Origin: Bacillus sp. B15-48
Lineage (GTDB): Bacteria; Bacillota; Bacilli; Bacillales; Cytobacillaceae
Assembly: GCF_016879755.1 (NCBI RefSeq)
Contig: NZ_WOFU01000006.1
Coordinates: 62,001-126,000, forward strand
Reading direction: 5' to 3'
DNA: 64,000 nt
The translations under genes were made by a program, and so were the position numbers. The notes beneath the pieces are model-generated. The model made no database searches and was not told the origin of the DNA. It saw only the letters and a program-made list of their open reading frames with translations. Shown in pieces: positions 35,922-44,287 of the stretch. Within the stretch, counting starts at the first letter, position 1; each line of letters opens with the position of its first letter.

Positions 35922-36690
35922 AGTTTTTAATGAAGGAACTCCTGATGAAAAGGTTGCTATTGATCATATTGATCTATCATTAGCATCCGGTGATTTTGTG
36001 ACAGTAATCGGAAGCAATGGTGCTGGGAAATCAACGGTGATGAGTGTCATCTCAGGAAAACTGACGCCGGATATTGGCGAAGTTGTGATTGATGATAAAA
36101 ATGTCACTGAGTTGGCAGAACATAAAAGGTCATCCTTTATCGGTAGAGTCTTTCAAGATCCAATGGCTGGAACGGCCCCGACGATGACGATTGAAGAAAA
36201 CTTGGCGATTGCCTATTCACGAATGAAAAAACGCAGTTTAACTCTAGGAGTGAATCGTAAAAGAAGGGAGTTTTTCAAAGAGAAACTTGAAACCCTTCAT
36301 CTTGGGCTTGAAAATCGCCTTGAAGCAAAGGTTGGTATGTTATCAGGCGGAGAAAGACAGGCACTCTCCTTATTAATGGCGACCTTTACGGAACCGAAAA
36401 TTCTCTTGCTCGATGAGCATACGGCTGCACTAGACCCGTCCCGAGCTGAACTCGTTACGAAATTAACGAAAGAAATTGTCAGTCAGTACGGATTAACGAC
36501 GCTGATGGTTACTCATAATATGCAGCAGGCGTTAGAGCTTGGTAATCGCTTAATTATGATGGATCGAGGACAAATTATTTTTGAAGCAGACCCAGAAAAG
36601 AAACAATCGTTAACTGTCGATAAGCTTTTAAATGAGTTTCAGCGAATTCGTGGCGAAAAGATGAATAGTGACCGAGCGGTATTAATTTAA
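35896..36690 (+). CDS. ABC importer ATPase
   Basis: ATP-binding subunit, 264 residues. Walker A GSNGAGKST (residues ~39-47), signature LSGGERQAL and Walker B ILLLDEHTAALDP are present. The TTG at 35896 lies inside the permease gene with AAGGGGAG about 6 bp upstream, a 26-bp overlap that suggests tight coupling. Last gene of the importer operon; a strong terminator follows. Confidence 0.88.
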   Translation: MLQLKQIYKVFNEGTPDEKVAIDHIDLSLASGDFVTVIGSNGAGKSTVMSVISGKLTPDIGEVVIDDKNVTELAEHKRSSFIGRVFQDPMAGTAPTMTIEENLAIAYSRMKKRSLTLGVNRKRREFFKEKLETLHLGLENRLEAKVGMLSGGERQALSLLMATFTEPKILLLDEHTAALDPSRAELVTKLTKEIVSQYGLTTLMVTHNMQQALELGNRLIMMDRGQIIFEADPEKKQSLTVDKLLNEFQRIRGEKMNSDRAVLI

Positions 36691-36707
36691 ATATCTGTTC
36701 TAAAATG

Positions 36708-36749
36708 AAGCAAGGGAAGAGAAACGGCTTTCTTCTTTCCTTGCTTTTG
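36708..36749 (+). terminator. Terminator after the ABC importer
   Basis: AAGCAAGG...CCTTGCTT with an extended purine-rich stem (AAGAGAAA / TTTCTTCTTT) and loop near CGGC, followed by TTTG. Lies 18 bp after the stop. Confidence 0.75.
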
Positions 36750-36871
36750 TTGTGCGATTTTTTAGAAAATACGTGATAAAAACTATTTTCATATTAAATG
36801 ATGAAATTCTTTGTATAATAGAGATTGGGTTTTTAATGTATCGGAAAGGTGGGGGTTTTTTGGAGAATATC

Positions 36872-37588
36872 ATGGCCATCAATCGAGGGACAGAGTTTAA
36901 AAAAGGGTTACATGCTGGTGTAAGTATAGCAATTGGCTATGTTCCCATCGCCCTTACATTTGGTCTCATCGCGAAAACTTCAGACCTAACTTTAGGCGAA
37001 ACGGTCATGATGAGCATGATTGTTTTTGCTGGAGCAGCCCAATATATGTCGTTGAGCTTGTTAACACTCGGAACAGGCGTAATTGAGATTATTTTGACAA
37101 CGTTTATCGTAAATATACGCCATTTTTTGATGTCGGCTGCTTTAAATGAAAAAGTAGAAGCAGACCGGGTGTTTAATCGAATTCTTTATTCATATGGAAT
37201 TACAGATGAAACCTTTTCGGTAGCTGCAACGAAACAGGATACAATTACGACAGGATATATGTTTGGTCTAAATTTTATTGCCTATGCGAGTTGGGTTGTT
37301 TGTTCAGGGCTTGGTTTTTTAATTGGTTCTGGTCTTCCGCAAACATTGCAAGAGAGTATGTCGATTGCTTTATATGCGATGTTTGTCGGGCTTCTCGTTC
37401 CTTCGATGAAAACAGGTGTGAAGGTTGTTTTCCTAGCCGTTCTTGGAGCTTCTTTCAACTCGGTGTTTACGCTAATGGAACTTTTGTCAACAGGGTGGTC
37501 CATCGTAACTGCGACGTTATTATCAGCTGTGCTAGTGGAGTCGATTGAAATGATGAAAATGCGTTGGAGGGCAAATGGGGATGAGTAA
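36872..37588 (+). CDS. azlC: AzlC, branched-chain amino acid exporter subunit
   Basis: Large subunit of the AzlCD exporter, exporting branched-chain amino acids or analogues such as azaleucine. About 238 residues with several membrane segments; the N-terminal FKKGLHAGVSIAIGYVPIAL and MIVFAGAAQYMSLSLL blocks are typical. The ATG at 36872 has GGAG 6 bp upstream; the TTG at 36860 after GGTGGGGG is the alternative. A TATAAT at 36814-36819 may be its -10. It overlaps azlD by 8 bp. Confidence 0.88.
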   Translation: MAINRGTEFKKGLHAGVSIAIGYVPIALTFGLIAKTSDLTLGETVMMSMIVFAGAAQYMSLSLLTLGTGVIEIILTTFIVNIRHFLMSAALNEKVEADRVFNRILYSYGITDETFSVAATKQDTITTGYMFGLNFIAYASWVVCSGLGFLIGSGLPQTLQESMSIALYAMFVGLLVPSMKTGVKVVFLAVLGASFNSVFTLMELLSTGWSIVTATLLSAVLVESIEMMKMRWRANGDE

Positions 37589-37886
37589 AGAAATCGTATT
37601 TATGATTATCGGCATGGGCATCGTCACTTTCCTCCCGAGGATGCTTCCTTTTATCATGTTTAACGGAAAAGAGCTTCCTCCATTTATTCAAGGGATTTTG
37701 AAAAATGTCCCCTACGCTACTCTTGGAGCGCTTATTTTTCCAGCCGTCTTTTTTATTCAAGAAGATCTATTATATGGGGTTATTGGCGTAGCCGCTGCGT
37801 TTATCATCGCTTTGCTTGGTGCAAATGTCATCGTTGTGGTCATCGGTGCGATTGCGGTTTTAAGTGCATATTCGCTGTTTTTTTAA
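37581..37886 (+). CDS. azlD: AzlD, branched-chain amino acid exporter subunit
   Basis: Small partner of AzlC, about 101 residues with four hydrophobic segments. FLPRMLPFIMFNGKELPPFI is characteristic of AzlD. The ATG at 37581 has GGAGGG 9 bp upstream and overlaps azlC; the ATG at 37575 is too close to the site. A terminator begins 3 bp after the stop. Confidence 0.88.
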   Translation: MSKEIVFMIIGMGIVTFLPRMLPFIMFNGKELPPFIQGILKNVPYATLGALIFPAVFFIQEDLLYGVIGVAAAFIIALLGANVIVVVIGAIAVLSAYSLFF

Positions 37887-37888
37887 GG

Positions 37889-37920
37889 AAAGGATTTCGA
37901 CGCATCGGAATCCTTTATTT
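37889..37920 (+). terminator. Terminator after azlD
   Basis: AAAGGATTTCGA / TCGGAATCCTTT (12 bp, one G-U pair) with loop CGCA, then ATTTTA. Confidence 0.7.
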
Positions 37921-37925
37921 TACAG

Positions 37926-38024
37926 CCTAAGCCTTGGGCCGCTGTAATTGAAAAGGAAACAGATGCCTTTACAAATTTAATTGATAAGAAGTTTATAGAA
38001 AAGGTGGAAGCAGCAAGCAAATAA
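37926..38024 (+). pseudogene. Unidentified gene remnant (C-terminal tail)
   Basis: An open stretch of 32 codons reads PKPWAAVIEKETDAFTNLID, then KKFIEKVEAASK and TAA. It looks like real protein by composition, but has no start codon or ribosome site and is in frame with azlD beyond its stop and terminator. Likely the tail of a deleted gene whose identity I cannot give. A chance open frame is possible. Confidence 0.35.
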
Positions 38025-38147
38025 ATAATTGTAATAAATAATGAAAGGTATGGAGAATTTATTTCTTGATCCCTTTTTTATTGTTCTATTTTCCTTGAAT
38101 AATACCTAAACTAGTTATAAGGGTTGTACGAATAGGGGGGATTCGTT

Positions 38148-39431
38148 ATGGCAAGGAAAATGGGCTTTTATGCGGTGCTTGCCTACGTTGTATATGGCTT
38201 TTTAGTTTATGCATATCTTTATTTTATTGCTGATACGAGTTTACCGTTTGAGTATCAAGGAACAGGTGCGGATCCAGCAACTTTTTTAAATGGCAGGGAG
38301 TTAATGCTTTCAGAGGAATATTCACAAATTCGTAATCTTTTATTTTTCTTGGCAACACCATTGGAATGGCTGGTTTATTTTTTAATCTTACTGGTTGGTT
38401 TATCAAAGGCGTTTGCCAATTGGGCGAATGAAGTAACAAAAAATAAATTTGGACAGACTGCTATTTATGTTTTTTGGCTTTCTTTGCTTGCTTATGCGGC
38501 TACATTTCCACTTAGTTTCATTCGCTATCAATTGTCTAAAACGTATAATATTTCCACGCAAACGTTTCCGTCATGGATGAAGGATGAACTGATTGATTTT
38601 TGGATTAATTTTGCGATGATGGTCGTTATTGTTACTGTTCTATACTGGTTGATTAATAAAAGTAGGCGATATTGGTGGATGTTTGCCTGGATTTTAACTA
38701 TTCCCTTTACATTATTCATTATTTTTATCCAACCGGTTATCATTGATCCGCTCTATAATGATTTCTATCCTTTAAAAGACAAGGAACTGGAAACGAAAAT
38801 TCTTGAGTTAGCTAACGAAGCAGATATTCCAGCTGAACATGTCTTTGAAGTCAATATGGCTGAGAAAACAAATGCATTAAATGCATATGTTACAGGAATT
38901 GGGGCAAATTCAAGAATTGTTCTTTGGGATACAACGTTAAATCGTTTAAATGATGAACAAATTTTATTCATCATGGCCCATGAAATGGCCCATTATGTAG
39001 AAAAGCATATTTATATCGGCATTGCTGGGTATTTATTGCTTTCACTGATAGGTTTTTATCTTACTTCGAGACTGTTAACGTGGGCGACCAAGCGGTGGGG
39101 GCAAGAATTTAAGATCAGTGGCATTGGTGATATTCGTTCGTTTCCATTGTTTCTTATCATTCTATCGATGCTTGCATTTGCGTCTAGCCCGTTGTCAAAT
39201 TTTGTTTCACGCCATCAGGAAATGAGAGCAGATCGTTATGCAATCGAACTGACTGAAAATCCAGAAGCGGCGATTGAAACGTTTCAAGAATTAACAAAAG
39301 CTGGATTAAGTCAAGTGAATCCACCGTTATTAGTGAAAATCTTCAGATATGGACATCCAACAATGCTCGAGCGGATTTCAAGACTTGAAGAGTATGAGAT
39401 CCAACAGCGCAACAAGGAAGACCTCGATTGA
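38148..39431 (+). CDS. yhfN: Ste24-like M48 membrane metallopeptidase (YhfN)
   Basis: Integral membrane zinc peptidase of the M48 CAAX-protease-like family. The zinc motif His278-Glu279-Met-Ala-His282 is followed by a third ligand region RADRYAIELT. About seven hydrophobic segments frame the catalytic domain. The length of 427 residues and layout match B. subtilis YhfN. GGGGGG lies before the ATG. Substrates in bacteria are unknown; membrane protein quality control is a guess. Confidence 0.88.
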   Translation: MARKMGFYAVLAYVVYGFLVYAYLYFIADTSLPFEYQGTGADPATFLNGRELMLSEEYSQIRNLLFFLATPLEWLVYFLILLVGLSKAFANWANEVTKNKFGQTAIYVFWLSLLAYAATFPLSFIRYQLSKTYNISTQTFPSWMKDELIDFWINFAMMVVIVTVLYWLINKSRRYWWMFAWILTIPFTLFIIFIQPVIIDPLYNDFYPLKDKELETKILELANEADIPAEHVFEVNMAEKTNALNAYVTGIGANSRIVLWDTTLNRLNDEQILFIMAHEMAHYVEKHIYIGIAGYLLLSLIGFYLTSRLLTWATKRWGQEFKISGIGDIRSFPLFLIILSMLAFASSPLSNFVSRHQEMRADRYAIELTENPEAAIETFQELTKAGLSQVNPPLLVKIFRYGHPTMLERISRLEEYEIQQRNKEDLD

Positions 39432-39520
39432 TTTTAATTTAATGTATAAAGCGAAACTCCCATCAAAAGGGCTTCTTGACCTGCTGATGGTTAGTCGCGT
39501 GATTTTGCGATAAAAAGAAG

Positions 39521-39546
39521 ATTCCCCCGCGGTGTCGCGGGGGAAT
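39521..39546 (-). terminator. Terminator after yhzC
   Basis: ATTCCCCCGCG / CGCGGGGGAAT (11 bp) with a 4-nt loop; on the minus strand it is followed by CTTCTTTTT. Probably serves yhzC and may block yhfN readthrough. Confidence 0.8.
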
Positions 39547-39557
39547 TTACGTTTAGC

Positions 39558-39794
39558 TTACGTGCCAAATTGTTTATTAAGAGCTTTTAATTCCTCTGTT
39601 AACGATAGAAATAAAGTGCGATTTCGTTCATCAATCGCTTTGTCAATCTTCAAAAGTAGTTGTTCTTTGCGGTTCTTGAGCTGAATTTCAGTAATAAGCA
39701 TATCTACATATAAATCCTGAACAAATGATTCTTTTGCCTTTATTCTCTTCATAATACTGGCTTTCATGGTTTCAGAATACGATTTCTCTTTCAC
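39558..39794 (-). CDS. yhzC: YhzC, IDEAL-domain protein
   Basis: A helical 78-residue protein whose C-terminal part (LLLKIDKAIDERNRTLFLSL) matches the short IDEAL domain found in ComK-neighbouring and ClpC-linked proteins of Bacillus. The GTG at 39794 has AGAGGTG 6 bp upstream; the GTG at 39803 lies inside that site. It is divergent from comK, as yhzC is in B. subtilis. Function is unknown; a link to ComK control is inference from position. Confidence 0.75.
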   Translation of the reverse strand: MKEKSYSETMKASIMKRIKAKESFVQDLYVDMLITEIQLKNRKEQLLLKIDKAIDERNRTLFLSLTEELKALNKQFGT

Positions 39795-39856
39795 TGATTT
39801 CACCTCTTACACCTTTTTTATATTATATGGAGTTCGAAGGAGATAATCAACAATTA

Positions 39857-39922
39857 ATTTAATTTTTTGAAAATTTTCGTGAGTTATCAATTATGTATAA
39901 TTTTAGAACATTTAATTTTTTG
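39857..39922 (+). promoter_or_regulatory. Direct AT-rich repeats before comK
   Basis: ATTTAATTTTTTG occurs at 39857-39869 and 39910-39922, 53 bp apart (about five helical turns). ComK binds paired AT-boxes and activates its own gene in B. subtilis; these could be relaxed AT-boxes, though neither fits AAAAN5TTTT exactly. Confidence 0.35.
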
Positions 39923-39988
39923 TGTTAATCATTAAGGAAAACAATGATATGATTGATAAAAATTGCCTATGTACAGGGAGATGAAAAA

Positions 39989-40561
39989 ATGGTATTTGAT
40001 CATCAATCACTGCTATTACAGTATGAAATTAATCCGCTTACAATGATTATTTTCCCTTATGAGTATGGAAGCAAGACATATTCAAGAATTGTTGAATATG
40101 ATTCAGAAATGTACTCGCCATTAAAACCAACCGAGTTGGTTAAGAAAGGATGTGAATATAACCTATCTGATTATAATGCAAGTAAGAAGCTAACGCGCAG
40201 ACTGACAAGAGTCACACATAAATCCCCAATCACAATTGACCCCGCCAACTCCGTTTTTCTGCTTCCAACAGTATCTCCCAATAAGCCGAATTGTATCTGG
40301 GTTTCCCATGAGCATGTTGTTGACCACCGACGAAATGATGCATATAGTACAATGGTTTTTTTTAGAAATGAAAAAATGTTTATCCTCCCGGTGTCATATA
40401 GTTCATTTAATAAGCAACTTTTAAGAACATCTGACCTTCGAACGAAAGTAGCAAAGAAAATGATAGAGAATGAACGAAAAGCACAATACATTTATGAGCG
40501 TAGGTACTCGAACGGAAGAATACAAAGTTTTGTTAGTGAGAGATACAGATATGATGAATAA
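39989..40561 (+). CDS. comK: ComK, competence transcription factor
   Basis: Master regulator of genetic competence, activating DNA uptake genes. The 190-residue protein reads through as ComK (YEINPLTMIIFPYEYGSKTY, SPITIDPANSVFLLPTVSP, CIWVSHEHVV). The ATG at 39989 has GGGAG 8 bp upstream; an open frame continues to 39953 without a site. Length matches B. subtilis ComK (192) closely and no disruption is seen, so it is probably functional. A terminator follows. Confidence 0.93.
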   Translation: MVFDHQSLLLQYEINPLTMIIFPYEYGSKTYSRIVEYDSEMYSPLKPTELVKKGCEYNLSDYNASKKLTRRLTRVTHKSPITIDPANSVFLLPTVSPNKPNCIWVSHEHVVDHRRNDAYSTMVFFRNEKMFILPVSYSSFNKQLLRTSDLRTKVAKKMIENERKAQYIYERRYSNGRIQSFVSERYRYDE

Positions 40562-40570
40562 TTTTAGGTT

Positions 40571-40598
40571 GACCCTGTCATTCAGGGTCTTTTTTTTG
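40571..40598 (+). terminator. Terminator after comK
   Basis: GACCCTG / CAGGGTC with loop TCATT and a T9 tail. It overlaps the end of the opposing yhjD gene. Confidence 0.85.
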
Positions 40599-40961
40599 TT
40601 GTCGCCTCAATAAATAATGAATCATCAGTTCTTGAACTTTGTTACGAATACGCGGATTGAAATAGTTATGCTGTTCTTCGTACCCGCGATACAGAAAACG
40701 ATACATTGTGAACGCTTCATCTTGCTTCATTTTTTCAACTTTAAGGCTATGTTCTTTCAAATACCGTTTAACTGTACTCAATTCTTTTTGAATGACTTTC
40801 ATCGTATCATCAATTAATTCAAGATACGGCTTTTTTAGTTTAAACTCACTCTTTTGAACTACTTGTAAGTCTCGCTCTAAAATAGTAAGAATCATTGGTA
40901 AGTAAATGGCCTGTTCGAGGAAATCCCGGTCTTTTTCAGGTATTCTTGTCAATTTAATCAT
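40578..40961 (-). CDS. yhjD: YhjD-like protein
   Basis: Soluble, mostly helical 127-residue protein, function unknown. The N-terminus (MIKLTRIPEKDRDFLEQAIY) and the C-terminal NPRIRNKVQELMIHYLLRRQ agree with what I recall of YhjD, and the gene lies near yhjE as in B. subtilis. AGGAGGATG lies before the ATG. A LexA-like palindrome precedes it. Confidence 0.6.
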   Translation of the reverse strand: MIKLTRIPEKDRDFLEQAIYLPMILTILERDLQVVQKSEFKLKKPYLELIDDTMKVIQKELSTVKRYLKEHSLKVEKMKQDEAFTMYRFLYRGYEEQHNYFNPRIRNKVQELMIHYLLRRQQKKDPE

Positions 40962-40971
40962 CCTCCTGATA

Positions 40972-40985
40972 AGAACACACGTTCT
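40972..40985. promoter_or_regulatory. LexA-like SOS box before yhjD
   Basis: AGAACACACGTTCT holds a perfect GAAC-N4-GTTC core with purine-pyrimidine spacing as in CGAACRNRYGTTYG (12 of 14). It lies between a TACAAT -10-like element and the ribosome site of yhjD on the minus strand, where a repressor would block transcription. Confidence 0.5.
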
Positions 40986-41199
40986 ATTGTATATATTACT
41001 CTATGCCCAAGAATGATTTCAAGTCTTTTTAATTAAGAACATAGTAATGTTCTTGCCAAAAATGTGCTAGTAAATAACAGAAATGATATGATGAATAGGA
41101 ATAAGCTAGCATATTTAAAATAAGGAAGACTGTTTTTATGCAACGAAAAATGGTTTATGTGTGTGGACCTTTCCTTCAAAAAAGATTGGAGGTTAATCG

Positions 41200-42117
41200 A
41201 TGAGAACGGAACGGCATGAGAACAAGAAGAAAAAAAGGTGGCGGTGGGCTTCTATTTTTATTGTTTTAATCGGAGTAATCGCTGTATATAGTTATTTCCA
41301 ATATCAAATGGGCTTGAAAAGCTCCCAAGGGGAACAGTTAGAACAATTTGAATTTAACGGCGAACGAGATGAAAATGGGGCGACCAATATTCTAATTATT
41401 GGAAGTGATGCTCGTGCTGATGAAAGGTCTCGTGCCGATACGATTATGGTTGTTAGTTACCATCCAGAAAGAGGAACACATAAACTTGTTTCGATTATGA
41501 GAGATACATATGTGAGCGTGCCTGGTTACGGAAAGAATAAAATCAACACAGCTTTTGCTTTCGGGGGCCCGGAACTATTACGACAGACTGTAAAAGAAAA
41601 CTTTGATATTAATCTTCAATACTATGCCGTTCTTGATTTTCAAGGATTTGTCTCGCTTGTAGATGTGGCATTTCCAAATGGAATCGAAATCGATGTAGAA
41701 AAAAGAATGTCGGAAAAAATTGGCGTTACCCTTGAACCAGGTGTTCAAAACTTAGATGGTGAACATTTGCTTGGCTATGTTCGCTTTAGACAGGATGCAA
41801 TTGGTGATTTTGGCAGGGTTGAGCGGCAGCAAAAAGTGATGGTAGAAATGGGGAGGCAATTAGCTACTTTCCAAACGATTTCCAAGATGCCTAAATTAAT
41901 CGGTGTAGTAGTCCCATTTGTAAATACAAATATGGATATAGGAGACGTATTGTTTATGGGGAGAGGGCTTCTTTTAAAAGAAGGCAGAAACATTGACACA
42001 TTAAGAATTCCTGTCGAGAATTCATTTCAAGATCAGCGAGTTGCTGGTGTAGGTGCAGTGCTTGCGGTTGATTTAGAGACAAATAAGGAAGCCTTCAAAG
42101 AATTTTTAAAAAATTGA
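41200..42117 (+). CDS. LytR-CpsA-Psr family cell-wall ligase
   Basis: LCP-family enzyme expected to attach wall teichoic acid or similar polymers to peptidoglycan. A basic N-terminus and one membrane helix (residues ~16-32) anchor the extracellular LCP domain (NILIIGSDARADERSRADTI, SIMRDTYVSVPGYG, DGEHLLGYVRFR). Length is 305 residues. TTGGAGG lies before the ATG. Bacillus has three paralogues (TagT, TagU, TagV) and I cannot say which this is. Confidence 0.9.
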   Translation: MRTERHENKKKKRWRWASIFIVLIGVIAVYSYFQYQMGLKSSQGEQLEQFEFNGERDENGATNILIIGSDARADERSRADTIMVVSYHPERGTHKLVSIMRDTYVSVPGYGKNKINTAFAFGGPELLRQTVKENFDINLQYYAVLDFQGFVSLVDVAFPNGIEIDVEKRMSEKIGVTLEPGVQNLDGEHLLGYVRFRQDAIGDFGRVERQQKVMVEMGRQLATFQTISKMPKLIGVVVPFVNTNMDIGDVLFMGRGLLLKEGRNIDTLRIPVENSFQDQRVAGVGAVLAVDLETNKEAFKEFLKN

Positions 42118-42190
42118 TGTCGTATATTTATTATCTTTTTACGAAACGTGTACAATGAAGACAGGCAGTCGCTAACAAAAGGAGATTTAC

Positions 42191-42805
42191 ATGGACTTCG
42201 AGATTTTTAGGGAATGGCTAACATTAGAAAACTTAATGGAATTGATTGGGGAATATCGTGCATTGGGACCATTGGCGGGAATTGCGCTTCCCTTAATTGA
42301 AGCGTTTCTGCCTTTTTTACCGTTAGTGTTGTTTGTTATGGTAAATGCAAATGCCTTTGGTTTATGGTTCGGCTTTCTTTTTTCATGGATTGGTGCCTGT
42401 GCTGGGGCAATCCTTGTATTTTTACTTATAAGGAAATACGGACAAAAGCGGTTATTAAGGTTTATTCAAAAAAATAAACAGGTAAGAAGAGGAATGAATT
42501 GGGTCGAACGCCACGGCTTTGGACCAGTGTTCCTGTTGCTATGCTTTCCTTTTACTCCATCTGCGGTGGTAAATATCGTTGCTGGCCTCTCGAATATTAG
42601 AATGTCGCAATACATACTAGCTGTTATGGCTGGGAAAATGGTGATGATTTTTACGATTAGTTTTGTCGGTTATGATATTCAATCATTAATTACTCAGCCT
42701 ATTAGGACTGCAATCGTCCTCGTAATCATCTTTATTCTTTGGTACGTAGGGAAAATAATTGAAGTAAAGATGAACATGAGTACAGAAAAGTCTGACAAGG
42801 AGTGA
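42191..42805 (+). CDS. yhjE: YhjE, TVP38/DedA-like membrane protein
   Basis: Membrane protein of 204 residues with the VTT/SNARE-associated fold of TVP38/TMEM64 and DedA proteins. Visible blocks are LPLIEAFLPFLPLVLFVMVN and PFTPSAVVNIVAGLSNI. These proteins help move lipids across membranes; the exact substrate is unknown. AAAAGGAG precedes the ATG. Located near yhjD as in B. subtilis; sipV, the usual next gene, is absent. Confidence 0.85.
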   Translation: MDFEIFREWLTLENLMELIGEYRALGPLAGIALPLIEAFLPFLPLVLFVMVNANAFGLWFGFLFSWIGACAGAILVFLLIRKYGQKRLLRFIQKNKQVRRGMNWVERHGFGPVFLLLCFPFTPSAVVNIVAGLSNIRMSQYILAVMAGKMVMIFTISFVGYDIQSLITQPIRTAIVLVIIFILWYVGKIIEVKMNMSTEKSDKE

Positions 42806-42843
42806 GTTCTCGTTGGAACTGTTTACGAAACTGACTCTACATA

Positions 42844-42889
42844 TTGCTAGTACTCGAAATAAAAAGGACTTTACTTCGAGTACTAGCAA
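42844..42889. repeat. 15-bp inverted GTACTAG repeat
   Basis: Perfect 15-bp arms TTGCTAGTACTCGAA (42844-42858) and TTCGAGTACTAGCAA (42875-42889). It is the same word family as the cluster at 62170-62400. It lies between the convergent yhjE and MFS genes and could also act as a terminator, since AAAAA follows. Confidence 0.75.
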
Positions 42890-42957
42890 AAAATGTCTTT
42901 TAAATCAAAAATACACTCATTTAAGCGAAACCCCACCTTTAATAAAGTCCTCCCCTA

Positions 42958-44094
42958 TCAAACTCCATCAATTCGGATGCGAAAACACAAGACGACATTC
43001 ATAATAAATAGAGAGGTTAGCAAAAGTAACATTTGAGAAAAGCTAAACAAAGAAGCAATTGAAGGAGCAAGGCTAGCACCCATCAATAGGATAAAGGAGT
43101 AGAGTGAAAGAGCTTTTGCCCGGTTTGACCCGCCAAACGTTCCGATTAATGTAATGATTGTAGGAAGGATTAGAGAAATGGCTGAAATAAATAAAATAGA
43201 GAAGACAATGAATCCGATTGTTGTGTGAAAGACGAGCATCGCCACCAAGGATGTGCACCCAATGATTAGACCGATAAAAAGAGTAGCTCGCTCCCCGATT
43301 TTTTCAATCATTCTCCCAGTAAAGAGGGATAGTGAAGCCCCGATTAAGCCAACTGTACGGATGATGAACAACTCGATGTCCGGTCCAGTGAAAGATCGCC
43401 CAAGCGCATCATAAAAGGCAATCACTGAAAACAGCAATGTAAAGGCAATTAAGTAACATTTTCTTAATTGTTGATTTTTAAAAAATGAAAGATAAATGTG
43501 TAAAAGTGGTTCCTGTGTCTGCTTTGGTTTTGGTGCCTCAGACAGGATTAAAAAGGCAGCAGCAAATAATAATAAATAACAAATAGCGAAAAAAATGAAC
43601 ACGCTATTCCAAGTGAAAATAGTAGCTAAAACTGAACTTATGAGCTGCCCAAAAATCCCAGCAATTAAAAAACCGGTATTAATGAACACAACTAATAATG
43701 TCCGTTCTCTAGGCTGAAAAATATCAAATGAGTAAGCAAAGACAACCGATGCAAACGAAGCGAGTGTAAACCCTTGGATGGAACGAGTGATCCATAAGCT
43801 TAACGTATCAGTTGAAAGACCGACAGCAAGGGTAGTTAAGGAAGAGGCAAGTAAACCGAAAACGAGAATTTTTTTACGGCCTGTATAATCGGAAATTGGC
43901 CCGAAGGATAAAAGGCCAATAGCGTAAAAGAATGTAAATAAACTTCCAGCAATCACAACATCGCTTGTTGCAATATTCAGTCCTTCAGCAATCACTTCAT
44001 AGATAGGTATTAATGTATAAATATTGCTTGCTACAAGAATGGAAATCATCGTAATGAGAATAAAAGCTGTTTTTAAAAAATAAGAAGATTTCAT
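42958..44094 (-). CDS. MFS efflux transporter
   Basis: Major facilitator with about twelve hydrophobic segments, 378 residues. The loop 2-3 motif FGPISDYTGRKKILVFG is the MFS signature; R-x-ER in helix regions fits drug-efflux (DHA1) members. AGGTGA precedes the ATG. It is alone, opposite yhjE and divergent from addB. Substrate unknown. Confidence 0.85.
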   Translation of the reverse strand: MKSSYFLKTAFILITMISILVASNIYTLIPIYEVIAEGLNIATSDVVIAGSLFTFFYAIGLLSFGPISDYTGRKKILVFGLLASSLTTLAVGLSTDTLSLWITRSIQGFTLASFASVVFAYSFDIFQPRERTLLVVFINTGFLIAGIFGQLISSVLATIFTWNSVFIFFAICYLLLFAAAFLILSEAPKPKQTQEPLLHIYLSFFKNQQLRKCYLIAFTLLFSVIAFYDALGRSFTGPDIELFIIRTVGLIGASLSLFTGRMIEKIGERATLFIGLIIGCTSLVAMLVFHTTIGFIVFSILFISAISLILPTIITLIGTFGGSNRAKALSLYSFILLMGASLAPSIASLFSFSQMLLLLTSLFIMNVVLCFRIRIDGV

Positions 44095-44210
44095 AACAAA
44101 TCACCTGAAATAATTTATGCAAGGTAATTAGCTTTTGAAGGTTGTATTGCCACTAATTAATCGGGAAAAGGACCCGGAAAGTTATGTTATCATCAAATTA
44201 AAAGAAAGTT

Positions 44211-44267
44211 AAAGCGCTAGCCCTTCATGACTTCATAAGGTGTTATGAATGTCGGTGCTTGCGCTTT
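44211..44267 (+). promoter_or_regulatory. Structured leader before addB
   Basis: Outer arms AAAGCGC (44211-44217) and GCGCTTT (44261-44267) enclose an inner hairpin TTCATAA / TTATGAA (44232-44249). It ends about 20 bp before the addB start with a short T-run, so it might attenuate addBA. The preceding gap shows no clear promoter. Confidence 0.4.
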
Positions 44268-44287
44268 TCAAATAGGGAGGGAGATTT

